NCBI RefSeq assembly: GCF_009176975.1
Contig: NZ_WEZG01000014.1
Location: 62,001-126,000, forward strand
DNA from: Aureimonas psammosilenae
GTDB lineage: Bacteria > Pseudomonadota > Alphaproteobacteria > Rhizobiales > Rhizobiaceae
Length of the DNA stretch: 64,000 nt
Direction: 5' to 3'
Below, piece by piece: positions 50,689 through 59,038 of the stretch; within the stretch, counting starts at the first letter, position 1, and every line of letters starts with the position of its first letter. The notes beneath the pieces were generated by a model, which did no database searches, was not told the origin of the DNA, and saw only the letters and a program-made list of their open reading frames with translations. Made by a program: the position numbers and the translations under genes.

Positions 50689-52035
50689 CTAGCCCTCCCG
50701 GCCAGCGCGCAATTCCTGCCATCGGATCACCGAGTTGATGCCGACGAATGCCAATGGGGCCGGCGGAAGGGGCTTGGGTGGCGCCTGCCGCCCGAACTCC
50801 TCCAGGATCACCGAGCGCTGCCCCGTTGCCAGATCCGCCGCCAGAACGCCGGCGAGCGTGCTTTTCACCGTTCCAAGGCCGTTCTCGCAGCAGGCCGAGA
50901 AGAGGTTCTCCTCCACCTCGCCGAAGGCCGGCACGTGGTTGAGGCTGAGGCAAAGACGCCCCGCCCAACTGTATTCGAAGGGAAGATCGGCGAGATCGGG
51001 AAAGCGCGCCACAAACGAACCGCGCTGTTCCCCGGCGATCTTTCCGACCTTGGCTTCGGAAACCTGCATCCCCGGCTCGAAGGTGAAGCGGGTGCGAACC
51101 ACCACGCGCTCAGCCCCGTCATGGGTGATCTTGCGGATCGTCGCGCCCATCGGGTCGGCCGGAAGAATGCCCCAGGCCGCCTGCCCCGTGCGCCCGAAGC
51201 CCTTATCGCCCCGCCGCAGCGCCTCCGTCATCGAAGCATAGGTGAAGACATGCATCAAGCGGCCGCCGAAATGGCCGAAGTCCTGGATATGGCCGTTCAC
51301 CGCGAGGATCACCTTCGGCGCGCGGATCGTGGCTTTGGGCGTTCGCGCGATCCACATCCTCGCTTCGCGGCGAAGACCGACCACCGGCGAATTCTCATGG
51401 ATGTCGACCTTGGCCGACAGGGCGCCCGCCAAGGCGTGGATATACATGGCGGGCTGGATCATCACCGCGCCCGGCGTATGGAGCCCGCCCCGGTAATAGG
51501 AACTGCCCGTCAGCTCCTGCATGGCTTTGGCGTGGAGGAGCTCGAAGGGCTCGTCCATGCGGGCGAGCGAGCGGGCGAAGTCGGCATTCAGCTTCTCGCC
51601 GCGCGGTGTCGATGCCGCGTTGGTCTTGCCGCAGGGGTCGAAGGCTTGCTTCGGCATGCCGCATTCGGCCGCCGCCGCCTTGGCGAACTCGATGGCGAAG
51701 CGGTTATGCGCGATCTCCTGACGCGACTGCGCCGCGTCGCTGGGCGAATATTCGCCGGACGTCAGATTGTGCGGCAGGTCGATCATGAAGCCGGAATTGC
51801 GGCCCGCCGGGCCTTGTGCGATTTCGCGGGCGTCGAGAACCGCGATGCTTTCCCCGCCCCGGAGCTGCGCCAGACGCCGCGCCGCCGAGAGACCCGCAAA
51901 GCCCGCGCCGATCACGAGCCAGTCCACCGTCCGGTCCGCTTCCAGCGGACGAAGCGGCAGGGACCGCTCGGTCAGGGCCAGCCAGCCGGACTGGCCGGTA
52001 TCGACCGGCAAACGCTGGACGGCGCGCTCGGTCAC
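50689..52035 (-). CDS. FAD-dependent amine/amino acid oxidase (DAO family, OrdL/PuuB-like)
   Basis: This 448-residue flavoprotein has an FAD Rossmann motif (WLVIGAGFAGLSAARRLAQL at about residues 40-59). The ARG-type segment GPAGRNSGFMIDLPHN is characteristic of gamma-glutamylputrescine oxidase and OrdL relatives, and the C-terminus (FSACCENGLGTVKSTLAGVL) is DAO-type. It oxidises a secondary or N-methylated amine, or a D-amino acid such as a D-proline derivative, to an imine. Its GTG/ATG start overlaps the aldehyde dehydrogenase stop, so it follows that gene in the operon. Confidence 0.83.
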   Translation of the reverse strand: MTERAVQRLPVDTGQSGWLALTERSLPLRPLEADRTVDWLVIGAGFAGLSAARRLAQLRGGESIAVLDAREIAQGPAGRNSGFMIDLPHNLTSGEYSPSDAAQSRQEIAHNRFAIEFAKAAAAECGMPKQAFDPCGKTNAASTPRGEKLNADFARSLARMDEPFELLHAKAMQELTGSSYYRGGLHTPGAVMIQPAMYIHALAGALSAKVDIHENSPVVGLRREARMWIARTPKATIRAPKVILAVNGHIQDFGHFGGRLMHVFTYASMTEALRRGDKGFGRTGQAAWGILPADPMGATIRKITHDGAERVVVRTRFTFEPGMQVSEAKVGKIAGEQRGSFVARFPDLADLPFEYSWAGRLCLSLNHVPAFGEVEENLFSACCENGLGTVKSTLAGVLAADLATGQRSVILEEFGRQAPPKPLPPAPLAFVGINSVIRWQELRAGREG

Positions 52036-53549
52036 CGGACCGACTCGTCCACGGCGCGATCCGACAGGTCGATCCAGATCGTCTTCAGTTCGGTATATTG
52101 GTCATGGGCGAAGATCGACTTGTCGCGCCCGCCGAAGCCCGATTCCTTGAAGCCGCCGAAGGGCGTCGTGACATCGCCTTCGCCGAAGCAGTTCACCGTG
52201 ACGGTGCCGGCGCGGATCTCGCGCGCCGCCCGGAGCGCCCGCTTCAGGTTGCCCGTGTAGACGGAGGCGGCCAGCCCGTAGGACGAGTCGTTGGCGAGCG
52301 CGATGGCTTCCGAAGCGTCGGTGAAGCTCGTGACCGACAGGACCGGGCCGAAGATCTCCTCGCGGAAGAGGGTGCTGTCGCGCGTCACGCCATCCACCAG
52401 CGTCGGCTCGATGAAGGCGCCGCCTTCCGTGTTGCCGCCGGCGACGAGTCCGAGCTTCTCCTTGCCGATGCGGTCGACGAAGCCCTTGACCTTCTCGTAG
52501 TGCTCGCGGCTGACGAGCGCGCCGACGCGGTTGGTCGGGTCCAGCGGATCGCCCATGCGCCATTCGCGCATATAGGCCTCGATGCGCGCCAGGAGATCGT
52601 CCTTGATGCTCGCGTGAACGATGAGGCGCGAGGTGGCCGAGCAGTTCTCGCCCATATTCCAGAAGGCCCCGAGCACCACCTGTTCGGCGACCTGATCGAG
52701 ATCCTCGGCGTCCGCGAACACCACGGCCGGGTTCTTGCCGCCGCATTCCAGAACGACGCGCTTCATGTTGGAGTCGGCGGAATAGCGCAGGAACCGCTTG
52801 CCGGTCTCGGTGGAGCCGGTGAACGACACCATGTCGATGTCGGGATGCAGCCCGATCGGCTGGCCGACCTCCGCGCCCGAACCCGTCACGACGTTGAGGA
52901 TGCCGGCGGGAACGCCCGCCTCATGGGCGAGCTCGGCGAGGCGGATCGCCGTCAGCGAGGTTTCCTCGGCGGGCTTGACGATCACCGAGCAGCCGGCGGC
53001 CAGCGCCGGGCCGATCTTCCAGGCCATCATGAGAAGCGGGAAGTTCCAGGGCAGGACGCAGCCCACGACCCCGATCGGCTCGCGCACCACCAGCGCCATC
53101 GCGCCGTGGCCGACGGGGGCCGTGTTGTCGTAGATCTTGTCGATCGTTTCGGCGTGCCAGCGGATCGTGTTGGCCGTCTCGTGCACGTCGATCGACTGGC
53201 ACTCGGCGACGGGCTTGCCGCTGTCGAGGCTTTCCAGGACCGCCAGATCGTGGCGGTTGCGGTCGATCAGCTTGGCGAAGGCGAGAAGAACGCGCTTGCG
53301 CTCGGACGGGTGGAGGTTGCGCCAGCGCCCGTCCTCGAAAGCCTCGCGCGCTTTCTTAACAGTGAAGTCCACATCGGCCGCGCCGCAGGCCGCGACCTGT
53401 GCCAATTCATCCCCGGTCGCCGGGTTGGTCGTCGCGAAGGTCTTGCCAGAAGCGGCGGGGCGCGCCACGCCGTCGATGAAGGCGTTGCCGCCGAGGTTCA
53501 AAGAATGCGCGATGGCCTTGTATTCGCCGACCGTCAGCAGATCGCTCAT
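52032..53549 (-). CDS. Aldehyde dehydrogenase (PuuC-like / semialdehyde dehydrogenase)
   Basis: This 505-residue NAD-dependent aldehyde dehydrogenase shows the family catalytic elements: VLPWNFPLLMMAWKIGPALA, FTGSTETGKRFLRYSAD, the glutamate in VVLECGGKNP and the nucleophilic cysteine in NMGENCSATSRLIVHAS. The closest known types are gamma-glutamyl-gamma-aminobutyraldehyde and betaine-type aldehyde dehydrogenases. It probably oxidises the semialdehyde released by the adjacent DapA-like enzyme or by the oxidase. Spacing of three bases to the DapA-like gene and overlap with the oxidase show a single operon. Confidence 0.9.
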   Translation of the reverse strand: MSDLLTVGEYKAIAHSLNLGGNAFIDGVARPAASGKTFATTNPATGDELAQVAACGAADVDFTVKKAREAFEDGRWRNLHPSERKRVLLAFAKLIDRNRHDLAVLESLDSGKPVAECQSIDVHETANTIRWHAETIDKIYDNTAPVGHGAMALVVREPIGVVGCVLPWNFPLLMMAWKIGPALAAGCSVIVKPAEETSLTAIRLAELAHEAGVPAGILNVVTGSGAEVGQPIGLHPDIDMVSFTGSTETGKRFLRYSADSNMKRVVLECGGKNPAVVFADAEDLDQVAEQVVLGAFWNMGENCSATSRLIVHASIKDDLLARIEAYMREWRMGDPLDPTNRVGALVSREHYEKVKGFVDRIGKEKLGLVAGGNTEGGAFIEPTLVDGVTRDSTLFREEIFGPVLSVTSFTDASEAIALANDSSYGLAASVYTGNLKRALRAAREIRAGTVTVNCFGEGDVTTPFGGFKESGFGGRDKSIFAHDQYTELKTIWIDLSDRAVDESVR

Positions 53550-53552
53550 GGA

Positions 53553-54458
53553 TCAAGCTCCCGAGGTGATTTGCGCGATCGTGCGCTGGAGATTGGTGAC
53601 GACGGTCCGAAGGGCGCGCTTTTCCTCGCCGTTCATCGGCCGCAGGGGCGGGCGCACGTCGCCGACCTTCAGCCCCTTCAGCTCGGCGCCGAACTTGATG
53701 CACTGCACGAACTTGCCGCCGTTCTCGAGCACCGCCATCAAGGGCAGAAGCGCCTTCATGATCGCGCGGCCCTTGTCGAAGTTCTTCTCGATGACGCAGG
53801 CCTCGTAGAGCGCGATATGCTCCTTCGGCAGGAAGTTCGAGCCGCCGCAGACCCAGCTCTTCGACCCCCAGGCGAAGAATTCCAGCGCCTGGTCGTCCAT
53901 GCCGCAGGACATCTCGATATGCGGGAAGTCGCGCGCCAGGAGGTGGATGCGGTTGACGTCGCCCGAGCTTTCCTTGATCGCCTGGAAGTTCTTGGAACGC
54001 CCGACCCGCGACAGGAAGGTTTCGCCCATCATCACGCCGGTGCGGGCGGGATAGTTGTAGAGCATGATCGGCATGTTCGCCGCGCGGTCGATGGTCAGCG
54101 CGTGAACGGCGTTCTCGCGCTCGGTCGGCAGCGCATAGGGGGGCGAGGCGACGAGAAGGGCGTCGGCCCCGATCTCGCGGGCATGAAGGGCGTAGGCGAC
54201 CGAGTCCTCGGTGCGCGTCGCGCCGGTGCCGATGATCAGCGCGGTGCGGTTCTTGATCACCTGCACCGCGAGTTTCGCCAGTTCCCGGCGTTCCTCGGTG
54301 GATTGCGCGTAGTATTCGCCGGTGGAGCCGCCGACGATGATGCCGTGGACGCCCGCATCCACGAGGCTTTCCAGAACGTTCGCGAATTCGGAACGATCGA
54401 TCTCGCCGTCCGGTCCGAAAGGCGTGACGGCCGGTGTATAGATTCCTTCGAACTTCAC
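53553..54458 (-). CDS. Dihydrodipicolinate synthase-family lyase/deaminase
   Basis: This 301-residue TIM-barrel enzyme keeps the Schiff-base catalysis set: Lys in NFQAIKESSGDV, Tyr in IMLYNYPARTGV and the GGSTGEYYAQSTEERREL loop. Members of the family include 4-hydroxy-tetrahydrodipicolinate synthase, KdgD-type dehydratases and 1-pyrroline-4-hydroxy-2-carboxylate deaminase. With an oxidase and an aldehyde dehydrogenase next door, the last role is attractive. GTG at 54458 is the chosen start. An in-frame ATG at 54695 with a fair ribosome-binding site would add 79 low-similarity residues. Confidence 0.85.
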   Translation of the reverse strand: MKFEGIYTPAVTPFGPDGEIDRSEFANVLESLVDAGVHGIIVGGSTGEYYAQSTEERRELAKLAVQVIKNRTALIIGTGATRTEDSVAYALHAREIGADALLVASPPYALPTERENAVHALTIDRAANMPIMLYNYPARTGVMMGETFLSRVGRSKNFQAIKESSGDVNRIHLLARDFPHIEMSCGMDDQALEFFAWGSKSWVCGGSNFLPKEHIALYEACVIEKNFDKGRAIMKALLPLMAVLENGGKFVQCIKFGAELKGLKVGDVRPPLRPMNGEEKRALRTVVTNLQRTIAQITSGA

Positions 54459-55087
54459 GTGCCCGCGTCCTATCCGCTTAACCGAAGCCGTTCGGCCTTG
54501 CCGCCCGTGGAGGCCGGCTCGGCTTTCGCGCCGCTTCTGCCCGTCGATCGCCCCAAGCGCCCGGTTGGTTGTTGCCAAGCCGGTGCGTTCGCGCCGAGAA
54601 GCCGCCAACCCGAAGGAACCCGCCCACATCCATGCCCGGTTGCTTGATAGATCACGCAACGTCGCAAGGCGCCGAGCCGTGGATGCTTCGGACATCCTCG
54701 GTTTCTCTTGAGGTCTTGGTTGTTTTTTCGTCTCCCGTTGCTAGGGAAAATGTCACGCGCTCCACGTGCCGTCAACAACAATGTATTCCAGCATTACACA
54801 ATTGGTGCGATGCAGCGTATGCAAAACGCAGGTTTATCGCCCGATCGAGGGGGCGTGGAACCGGCAAGCCGTTGATCTTATTCGTGTCGCGTGAAGGGCG
54901 CGGGGACATGGACCAGGGGCACGCTGCGGTTGACGATTGGCATATTTCGCTCGGTCCTTGGTCGCCAATGTTCCCTTTCCATTGACGATGCCTGCCGCAA
55001 ATGTACACATATCGCACAATATATGTACGCCGCGGGTGCTTCGGATGCGCATCGTCGGCCGGGCGTCGCGATGGGGCGGGAAACAAG
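54459..55087. promoter_or_regulatory. Divergent regulatory region between the operon and the GntR gene
   Basis: About 630 bases separate the two divergent start codons. On the minus strand a promoter-like pair, -35 TTGACG (54770-54775) and -10 CATTTT (54747-54752), is spaced by 17 bp and would give a leader of about 280 bases before the DapA-like gene. The sequence turns AT-rich toward the GntR gene and contains the 26-bp palindrome at 55003-55028. No convincing gene was seen. Confidence 0.55.
55003..55028. promoter_or_regulatory. Candidate GntR operator: 26-bp imperfect palindrome
   Basis: GTAC-A-x-ATAT at the left (55003-55012) mirrors ATAT-x-T-GTAC at the right (55019-55028), with a six-base centre. 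The outer 4+1 and 4 bases on each side are exactly complementary. It lies 60 bp before the GntR gene and is far richer in A+T than its surroundings. FadR-type GntR proteins bind such palindromes near their own promoters; binding here is inferred. Confidence 0.6.
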
Positions 55088-55822
55088 ATGAAGGGCGGTA
55101 AGACGGCGCTCTACGAAGCGTTGAAGCGCCAGATCCTGACGCTGGAACTGCCGCCGGATCACGATCTCGACGAGATCCGCCTCAGCGAGGAATACGGCAT
55201 CTCGCGCACGCCGGTGCGCGACATCTTCCGGCAGCTCGCGGGCGAGGGCTATATCGAGATCCGCGAAAACCGCGGGGCGCGCGTGATCCCGATGAATCAC
55301 GGCACGCTGCGCGACTTCTTTCTCGTGGCCCCGATGATCTACGAGGCGGTTGGGCGGCTGGCGGTGCAGAATTTCCGCCGCTCGCAGATGGAGCGGCTGC
55401 GGGAGTGCCAGGAGCGCTTCCGCAGCGCCATCGCGCGCCGCGACCCCGACGCCATGGCGGTGGAGAACACGCTGTTCCATGCCATCATCGGCGACATGTC
55501 GGGCAGCGTCTTCCTGAAGCCGACATTCAGCAAGCTCCTGATCGACCACGCCCGGATCGGCTACACCTTCTTTCGCCCGAGGGACAGGGCGATGGAAAGC
55601 AATCTCGAAAAGTCCTGCGAGCACCACGACGAGATCATCGAGGCGATCGAGGACCGGAACGAGGCCGCGATGGTGCGCCTCATCTTCGAGCATTGGGAAT
55701 TGTCGCGCGGCGACATGGAGATGTTCATCGCCCCCCCGAGCCTGCCCTCGGAAGTCCTGAAAAGGCTCGGCGCCGAAACGCGCGCTCCCAAAGTGCGGCC
55801 GCGCCGGACGGCGAAGGCCTGA
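55088..55822 (+). CDS. GntR-family transcriptional regulator (FadR subfamily)
   Basis: This 244-residue regulator has a winged HTH at about residues 5-70 (LYEALKRQILTLELPPDHDL, then SRTPVRDIFRQLAGEGYIEI). A helical FCD ligand-binding domain follows at about 85-215 (AVENTLFHAIIGDMSGSVFL, then CEHHDEIIEAIEDRNEAAMV), in which the His residues may hold a metal. It is divergent from the nine-gene minus operon. A palindrome lies just upstream, so it probably controls both itself and that operon in response to a substrate or intermediate. Confidence 0.9.
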   Translation: MKGGKTALYEALKRQILTLELPPDHDLDEIRLSEEYGISRTPVRDIFRQLAGEGYIEIRENRGARVIPMNHGTLRDFFLVAPMIYEAVGRLAVQNFRRSQMERLRECQERFRSAIARRDPDAMAVENTLFHAIIGDMSGSVFLKPTFSKLLIDHARIGYTFFRPRDRAMESNLEKSCEHHDEIIEAIEDRNEAAMVRLIFEHWELSRGDMEMFIAPPSLPSEVLKRLGAETRAPKVRPRRTAKA

Positions 55823-55831
55823 CGGCAGCGG

Positions 55832-56080
55832 TCATCCGCCCGACAAGCGCGTCTCGCGCACCGCCCGCTTCTCTTCGCGCGTCAGCCGGGCGGCGCGGTC
55901 CAAGACCTCGCCCAGCGCTTTCGCTCGCATCAGCCCGGCATGGGTGCGCTCTATCAACAGATCGCGTTCGAAACTTCTCGCAGCGTCATCACGCCCATGG
56001 TCATGCGGCCGATGGCATTCGCGAGGATGACGAAACGACTGATCGAACAATCGGGACGGGACGCCGAGCGGACTGGTTCA
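55832..56080 (-). pseudogene. Degenerate 3' end of a serine recombinase/resolvase
   Basis: One minus-strand frame reads SFERDLLIERTHAGLMRAKA followed by LTREEKRAVRETRLSGG, the pattern of the FERDLI-ERT-AGL...LTPE helix and DNA-binding tail of Tn3-type resolvases and invertases. Just upstream another frame reads AIGRMTMGVMT, matching the preceding GRM segment of the same family. The two are linked only across a frameshift, and the catalytic N-terminal domain is absent. It is a scar of a mobile element between the GntR gene and the oxidase cluster. Confidence 0.6.
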
Positions 56081-56111
56081 ACCAGATCGTTCCGTGCTTG
56101 CCCCGAGCCGT

Positions 56112-56462
56112 CTAGAGGCAGGCGGACAGTCCGAGGATCGGCGCGTAGTTCACGAGCGTCACGGCGACCGATACGAGGCTCGCCCAAAGGGCGGTCCTTG
56201 CGAAGAAGCCACCGAGTTCGTCCTTGGACGCGGCCTGCCGCCGCCGCATCCAGATGACGAGCGCGAGAACGAGGGCGAGGTGGAGGAGCCAGAGTCCGAC
56301 GAGAACGCCGCGTTGCAGCGACACGGGGCCGAAGGGCACGCCTTCCCAGCCGAAGGCGCAGCCGATCGACAGGGCGGCGTAAAGGGAAACGAAGGCCGAA
56401 CTCCAGATCACCAGACCGGCGCAAAGAAGCAGGAGATTGGCGGCCGAGCGCGAGCCGATCAT
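56112..56462 (-). CDS. Small membrane protein linked to the cytochrome oxidase cluster
   Basis: This 116-residue protein has about three hydrophobic helices (LLLLCAGLVIWSSAFVSLYA, then GVLVGLWLLHLALVLALVIW and TALWASLVSVAVTLVNYAPI). Its ATG overlaps the stop of the fused oxidase subunit (ATGA), so it is coupled to it. It may be an accessory or subunit IV-like component; I do not recognise a named family. Confidence 0.65.
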   Translation of the reverse strand: MIGSRSAANLLLLCAGLVIWSSAFVSLYAALSIGCAFGWEGVPFGPVSLQRGVLVGLWLLHLALVLALVIWMRRRQAASKDELGGFFARTALWASLVSVAVTLVNYAPILGLSACL

Positions 56463-59038
56463 GGATTGGCCAGTTCCCGCAGCGGCACGAGGCGGTCGAG
56501 GGCGAACAGAAAGGCGATGGCGAGAAGCGTCGTGACGGCCGTGTAGTCGTGCCAAAGGCTCATCGTGCGAAGATCGGCCGAACGGCGCACCGATACGAAG
56601 CCGGCAAGGCAGCGCCAGATCGCCAAACCCGCCAGAAGCGCGCCGACGCCCGAATGCAGCGCCGCATAGGCGAGAAAGGCGACCGTCACCGCGAAGGACG
56701 CGTGGGCGGTGGGCGTCGGCACATGCGCCAGCATGACGAAGACGGCGAGAGCGGATGCCAGGAGGTGGCTCCCAAGCGCGCTTCCCAGCATCGGCACCGC
56801 CATCGTGGCCGAGCGCTTCACTGCAACTTGCGCGGCGCGACCGAAAACGGCTGCCGCGACCGCCGCCAGAACCAGAAGGCCGGATTCGAGAACGGGTGGG
56901 TTCACCGTTTGGGGTGCCGGCCAGCCCGGCGCGACGAGCCATAGGAACAGGGCGCCGAAGACGAGCGAGGCGAAGGCCGTCCCGTTTGCGACGAGAAGAA
57001 ACAGCATGCCCCACCAAGTCGCCGGCCGCTCGGCTTCGGCGTGAACGGGAAGCCGCAGACCCATGCCGGCATCGAGGAGGCCGTGATCGCGTCTTTGTCC
57101 AGCCTCGCGGTTCCAGCAGAGAAACAAAGCCGCCACCAGCGCCAGCGCCAGAGGCGTCAGCCAATATTGCTTGAACAGGAGCGACAGGACGACGGAGCCG
57201 ATGGCGAGCGCCGTCCAGAAGGGCAGGGCGGTCGGGCGCGGCAGGATGGCGACATGCTCCGGCTCGCCCGTCGCCATCTCCACCACCATGGTTTCCTGCC
57301 AGCCGTTACGGGGGATACCAAGATATCCCTGCCCGCGCTCCAGCCGCTCGCGAAGCGAAGGGTCGTCGCTGAGCGGCGCGCGCGAGGAAACGTGAGGCAG
57401 CGACGCGAAGGCATAAGGGCGCGGCGGGATGGCGGTGCACCATTCCAGCGTTTCGGCGCGCCACGGGTCGGGCCGCGAGCGCTTGCCGAAGCGCGTCTGG
57501 AACAGGACGTCGACGGCGAAAAGCGCGAAGCCCGCCGTCATCACGAAGCCCCCGATCGAGGAGATGAGGTTCGGCCAATCCCAGCCGAGGCCCTCGGGAA
57601 AGTTCGGCCACCGGCGCGGCATGCCGAGGAGCCCCGTCCAGTGCATCACGAGGAAGGTCATGTTGAAGCCGGTGAAGATCAGCCAGAAGACGAGCTTGCC
57701 GACGCCGTAGAGGGGCTCGCGCCCGGTGAAATGCGGCAGGTAGTAGTAGGCCGCCGCCAGCATGGGAAACACGAAGCCGCCGACCAGCACGTAATGCATG
57801 TGCGCAACGACGAAATGCGTGTCGTGGACCTGCCAGTCGAAGGGCACGATGGCCAGCATCACGCCCGTCAGCCCGCCGCAGACGAACACGAAGAAGAAGC
57901 CGAGAAGAAACAGCATGGGCACGGTGGGGCGCGGATGCCCGGCCATCATCGTGCCGATCCACAGGAAGATCTGGACACCGGTGGGCACCGCCACGAGGAC
58001 GCTGGCGGCCGAAAAGAAGCCGAGCGCCAGATGCGGGATGCCCACCGTGAACATGTGGTGGACCCAAAGGCCGAAGCTGAGGAACGCCATGGCCGCGACG
58101 GCGGTGACGATCCACGAATAGCCGAGGATCGGGCGACGGACGAGAACCGGCAGGATCGTGGAGATCATCCCCGCCGCCGGCAGGAAGATGATGTAGACCT
58201 CCGGGTGGCCGAAGAGCCAGAAGAGATGCTGCCAAAGCAGCGCGTCGCCGCCGCGCGTCGGGTCGAAGAAGGGCAGGTCGAAGGCGCGCTCGGCTTCGAG
58301 CAGCACCGAGCCGAGGATCAAGGGCGGAAAGCCGACCAGCATCATGCCGGCGGTGACGAGGATGTACCAGCCGAAGAGCGGCATCCGCGCCAGCGTCATA
58401 CCGGGGGCGCGGAACTTCAGGATGGAAACGGTCAGCTCCACCGCCGCCGCGACCGCCGAGATCTCGACGAAGGTGACGCCGAGGAGCCAGACATCGGCGT
58501 TGATGCCGGGCGAATGGGTGCCGGACGAGAGCGGCGTATACATGAACCAGCCCGAATCCGGGGCATAGCCCGCCAGCAGGGCCAGAACCAGGATCGAGCC
58601 GCCGAAGAGATAGCACCAGAAGCCGAGCGCGGTGAGGCGCGGAAAGGCGGAGTCCCGCGCCCCCAGCATCTTCGGCAGGAGATAGATCGCCAGCCCCTCG
58701 AACATCGGGATGGCGAACAGGAACATCATCACCGTGCCATGCATGGTGAAGATCTGGTTGTAGATCGCCGGGCCGACGAAGGCGCTCGACGGGGACGCGA
58801 GCTGGGCGCGGATCAGCATGGCGAGCGCGCCGCCGATGGCGAAGAACACGAAGGCGGCGATGATGAAGCGGCGGCCGAGAACCGTGTGGTTGACGGCGGA
58901 AAGCGTGCCGCGCCAACCCGGCGGCGTCGCCCAGATGCGCTCCAGATCGCGCTGGAGAGGCGAAAGCGCCGGGGGGCCGATCAGCCCGCCGGAGCGCTCG
59001 GCCTCGTTCGGAACGGCGGGAAGCACGGCGTCGCTCAT
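56459..59038 (-). CDS. ctaD: Cytochrome c oxidase fused subunits I+III (caa3 type)
   Basis: This 859-residue protein is a haem-copper oxidase in which subunit I (about residues 1-560) and subunit III (about 600-859) are joined. Haem and CuB ligand motifs are present: IYNQIFTMHGTVMMF, WLFGHPEVYIIFLP with the HPEVY site, WVHHMFTVG and HDTHFVVAHMHYVLVGG. The C-terminal part has subunit III-like helices such as SLWHDYTAVTTLLAIAFLFA. It reduces O2 to water and pumps protons. The start overlaps the subunit II stop (ATGA). Confidence 0.94.
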   Translation of the reverse strand: MSDAVLPAVPNEAERSGGLIGPPALSPLQRDLERIWATPPGWRGTLSAVNHTVLGRRFIIAAFVFFAIGGALAMLIRAQLASPSSAFVGPAIYNQIFTMHGTVMMFLFAIPMFEGLAIYLLPKMLGARDSAFPRLTALGFWCYLFGGSILVLALLAGYAPDSGWFMYTPLSSGTHSPGINADVWLLGVTFVEISAVAAAVELTVSILKFRAPGMTLARMPLFGWYILVTAGMMLVGFPPLILGSVLLEAERAFDLPFFDPTRGGDALLWQHLFWLFGHPEVYIIFLPAAGMISTILPVLVRRPILGYSWIVTAVAAMAFLSFGLWVHHMFTVGIPHLALGFFSAASVLVAVPTGVQIFLWIGTMMAGHPRPTVPMLFLLGFFFVFVCGGLTGVMLAIVPFDWQVHDTHFVVAHMHYVLVGGFVFPMLAAAYYYLPHFTGREPLYGVGKLVFWLIFTGFNMTFLVMHWTGLLGMPRRWPNFPEGLGWDWPNLISSIGGFVMTAGFALFAVDVLFQTRFGKRSRPDPWRAETLEWCTAIPPRPYAFASLPHVSSRAPLSDDPSLRERLERGQGYLGIPRNGWQETMVVEMATGEPEHVAILPRPTALPFWTALAIGSVVLSLLFKQYWLTPLALALVAALFLCWNREAGQRRDHGLLDAGMGLRLPVHAEAERPATWWGMLFLLVANGTAFASLVFGALFLWLVAPGWPAPQTVNPPVLESGLLVLAAVAAAVFGRAAQVAVKRSATMAVPMLGSALGSHLLASALAVFVMLAHVPTPTAHASFAVTVAFLAYAALHSGVGALLAGLAIWRCLAGFVSVRRSADLRTMSLWHDYTAVTTLLAIAFLFALDRLVPLRELANP

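Noticed and set aside
51816-54647. A 943-codon open frame on the plus strand
   Set aside because: It is antisense to the FAD oxidase, aldehyde dehydrogenase and DapA-like genes, which all have intact catalytic motifs. The His/Arg/Asp-rich translation is typical of a shadow frame.
54772-55086. Minus-strand open frames in the region before the GntR gene
   Set aside because: They cross the palindrome and promoter-like sequences and have no codon or domain signal.
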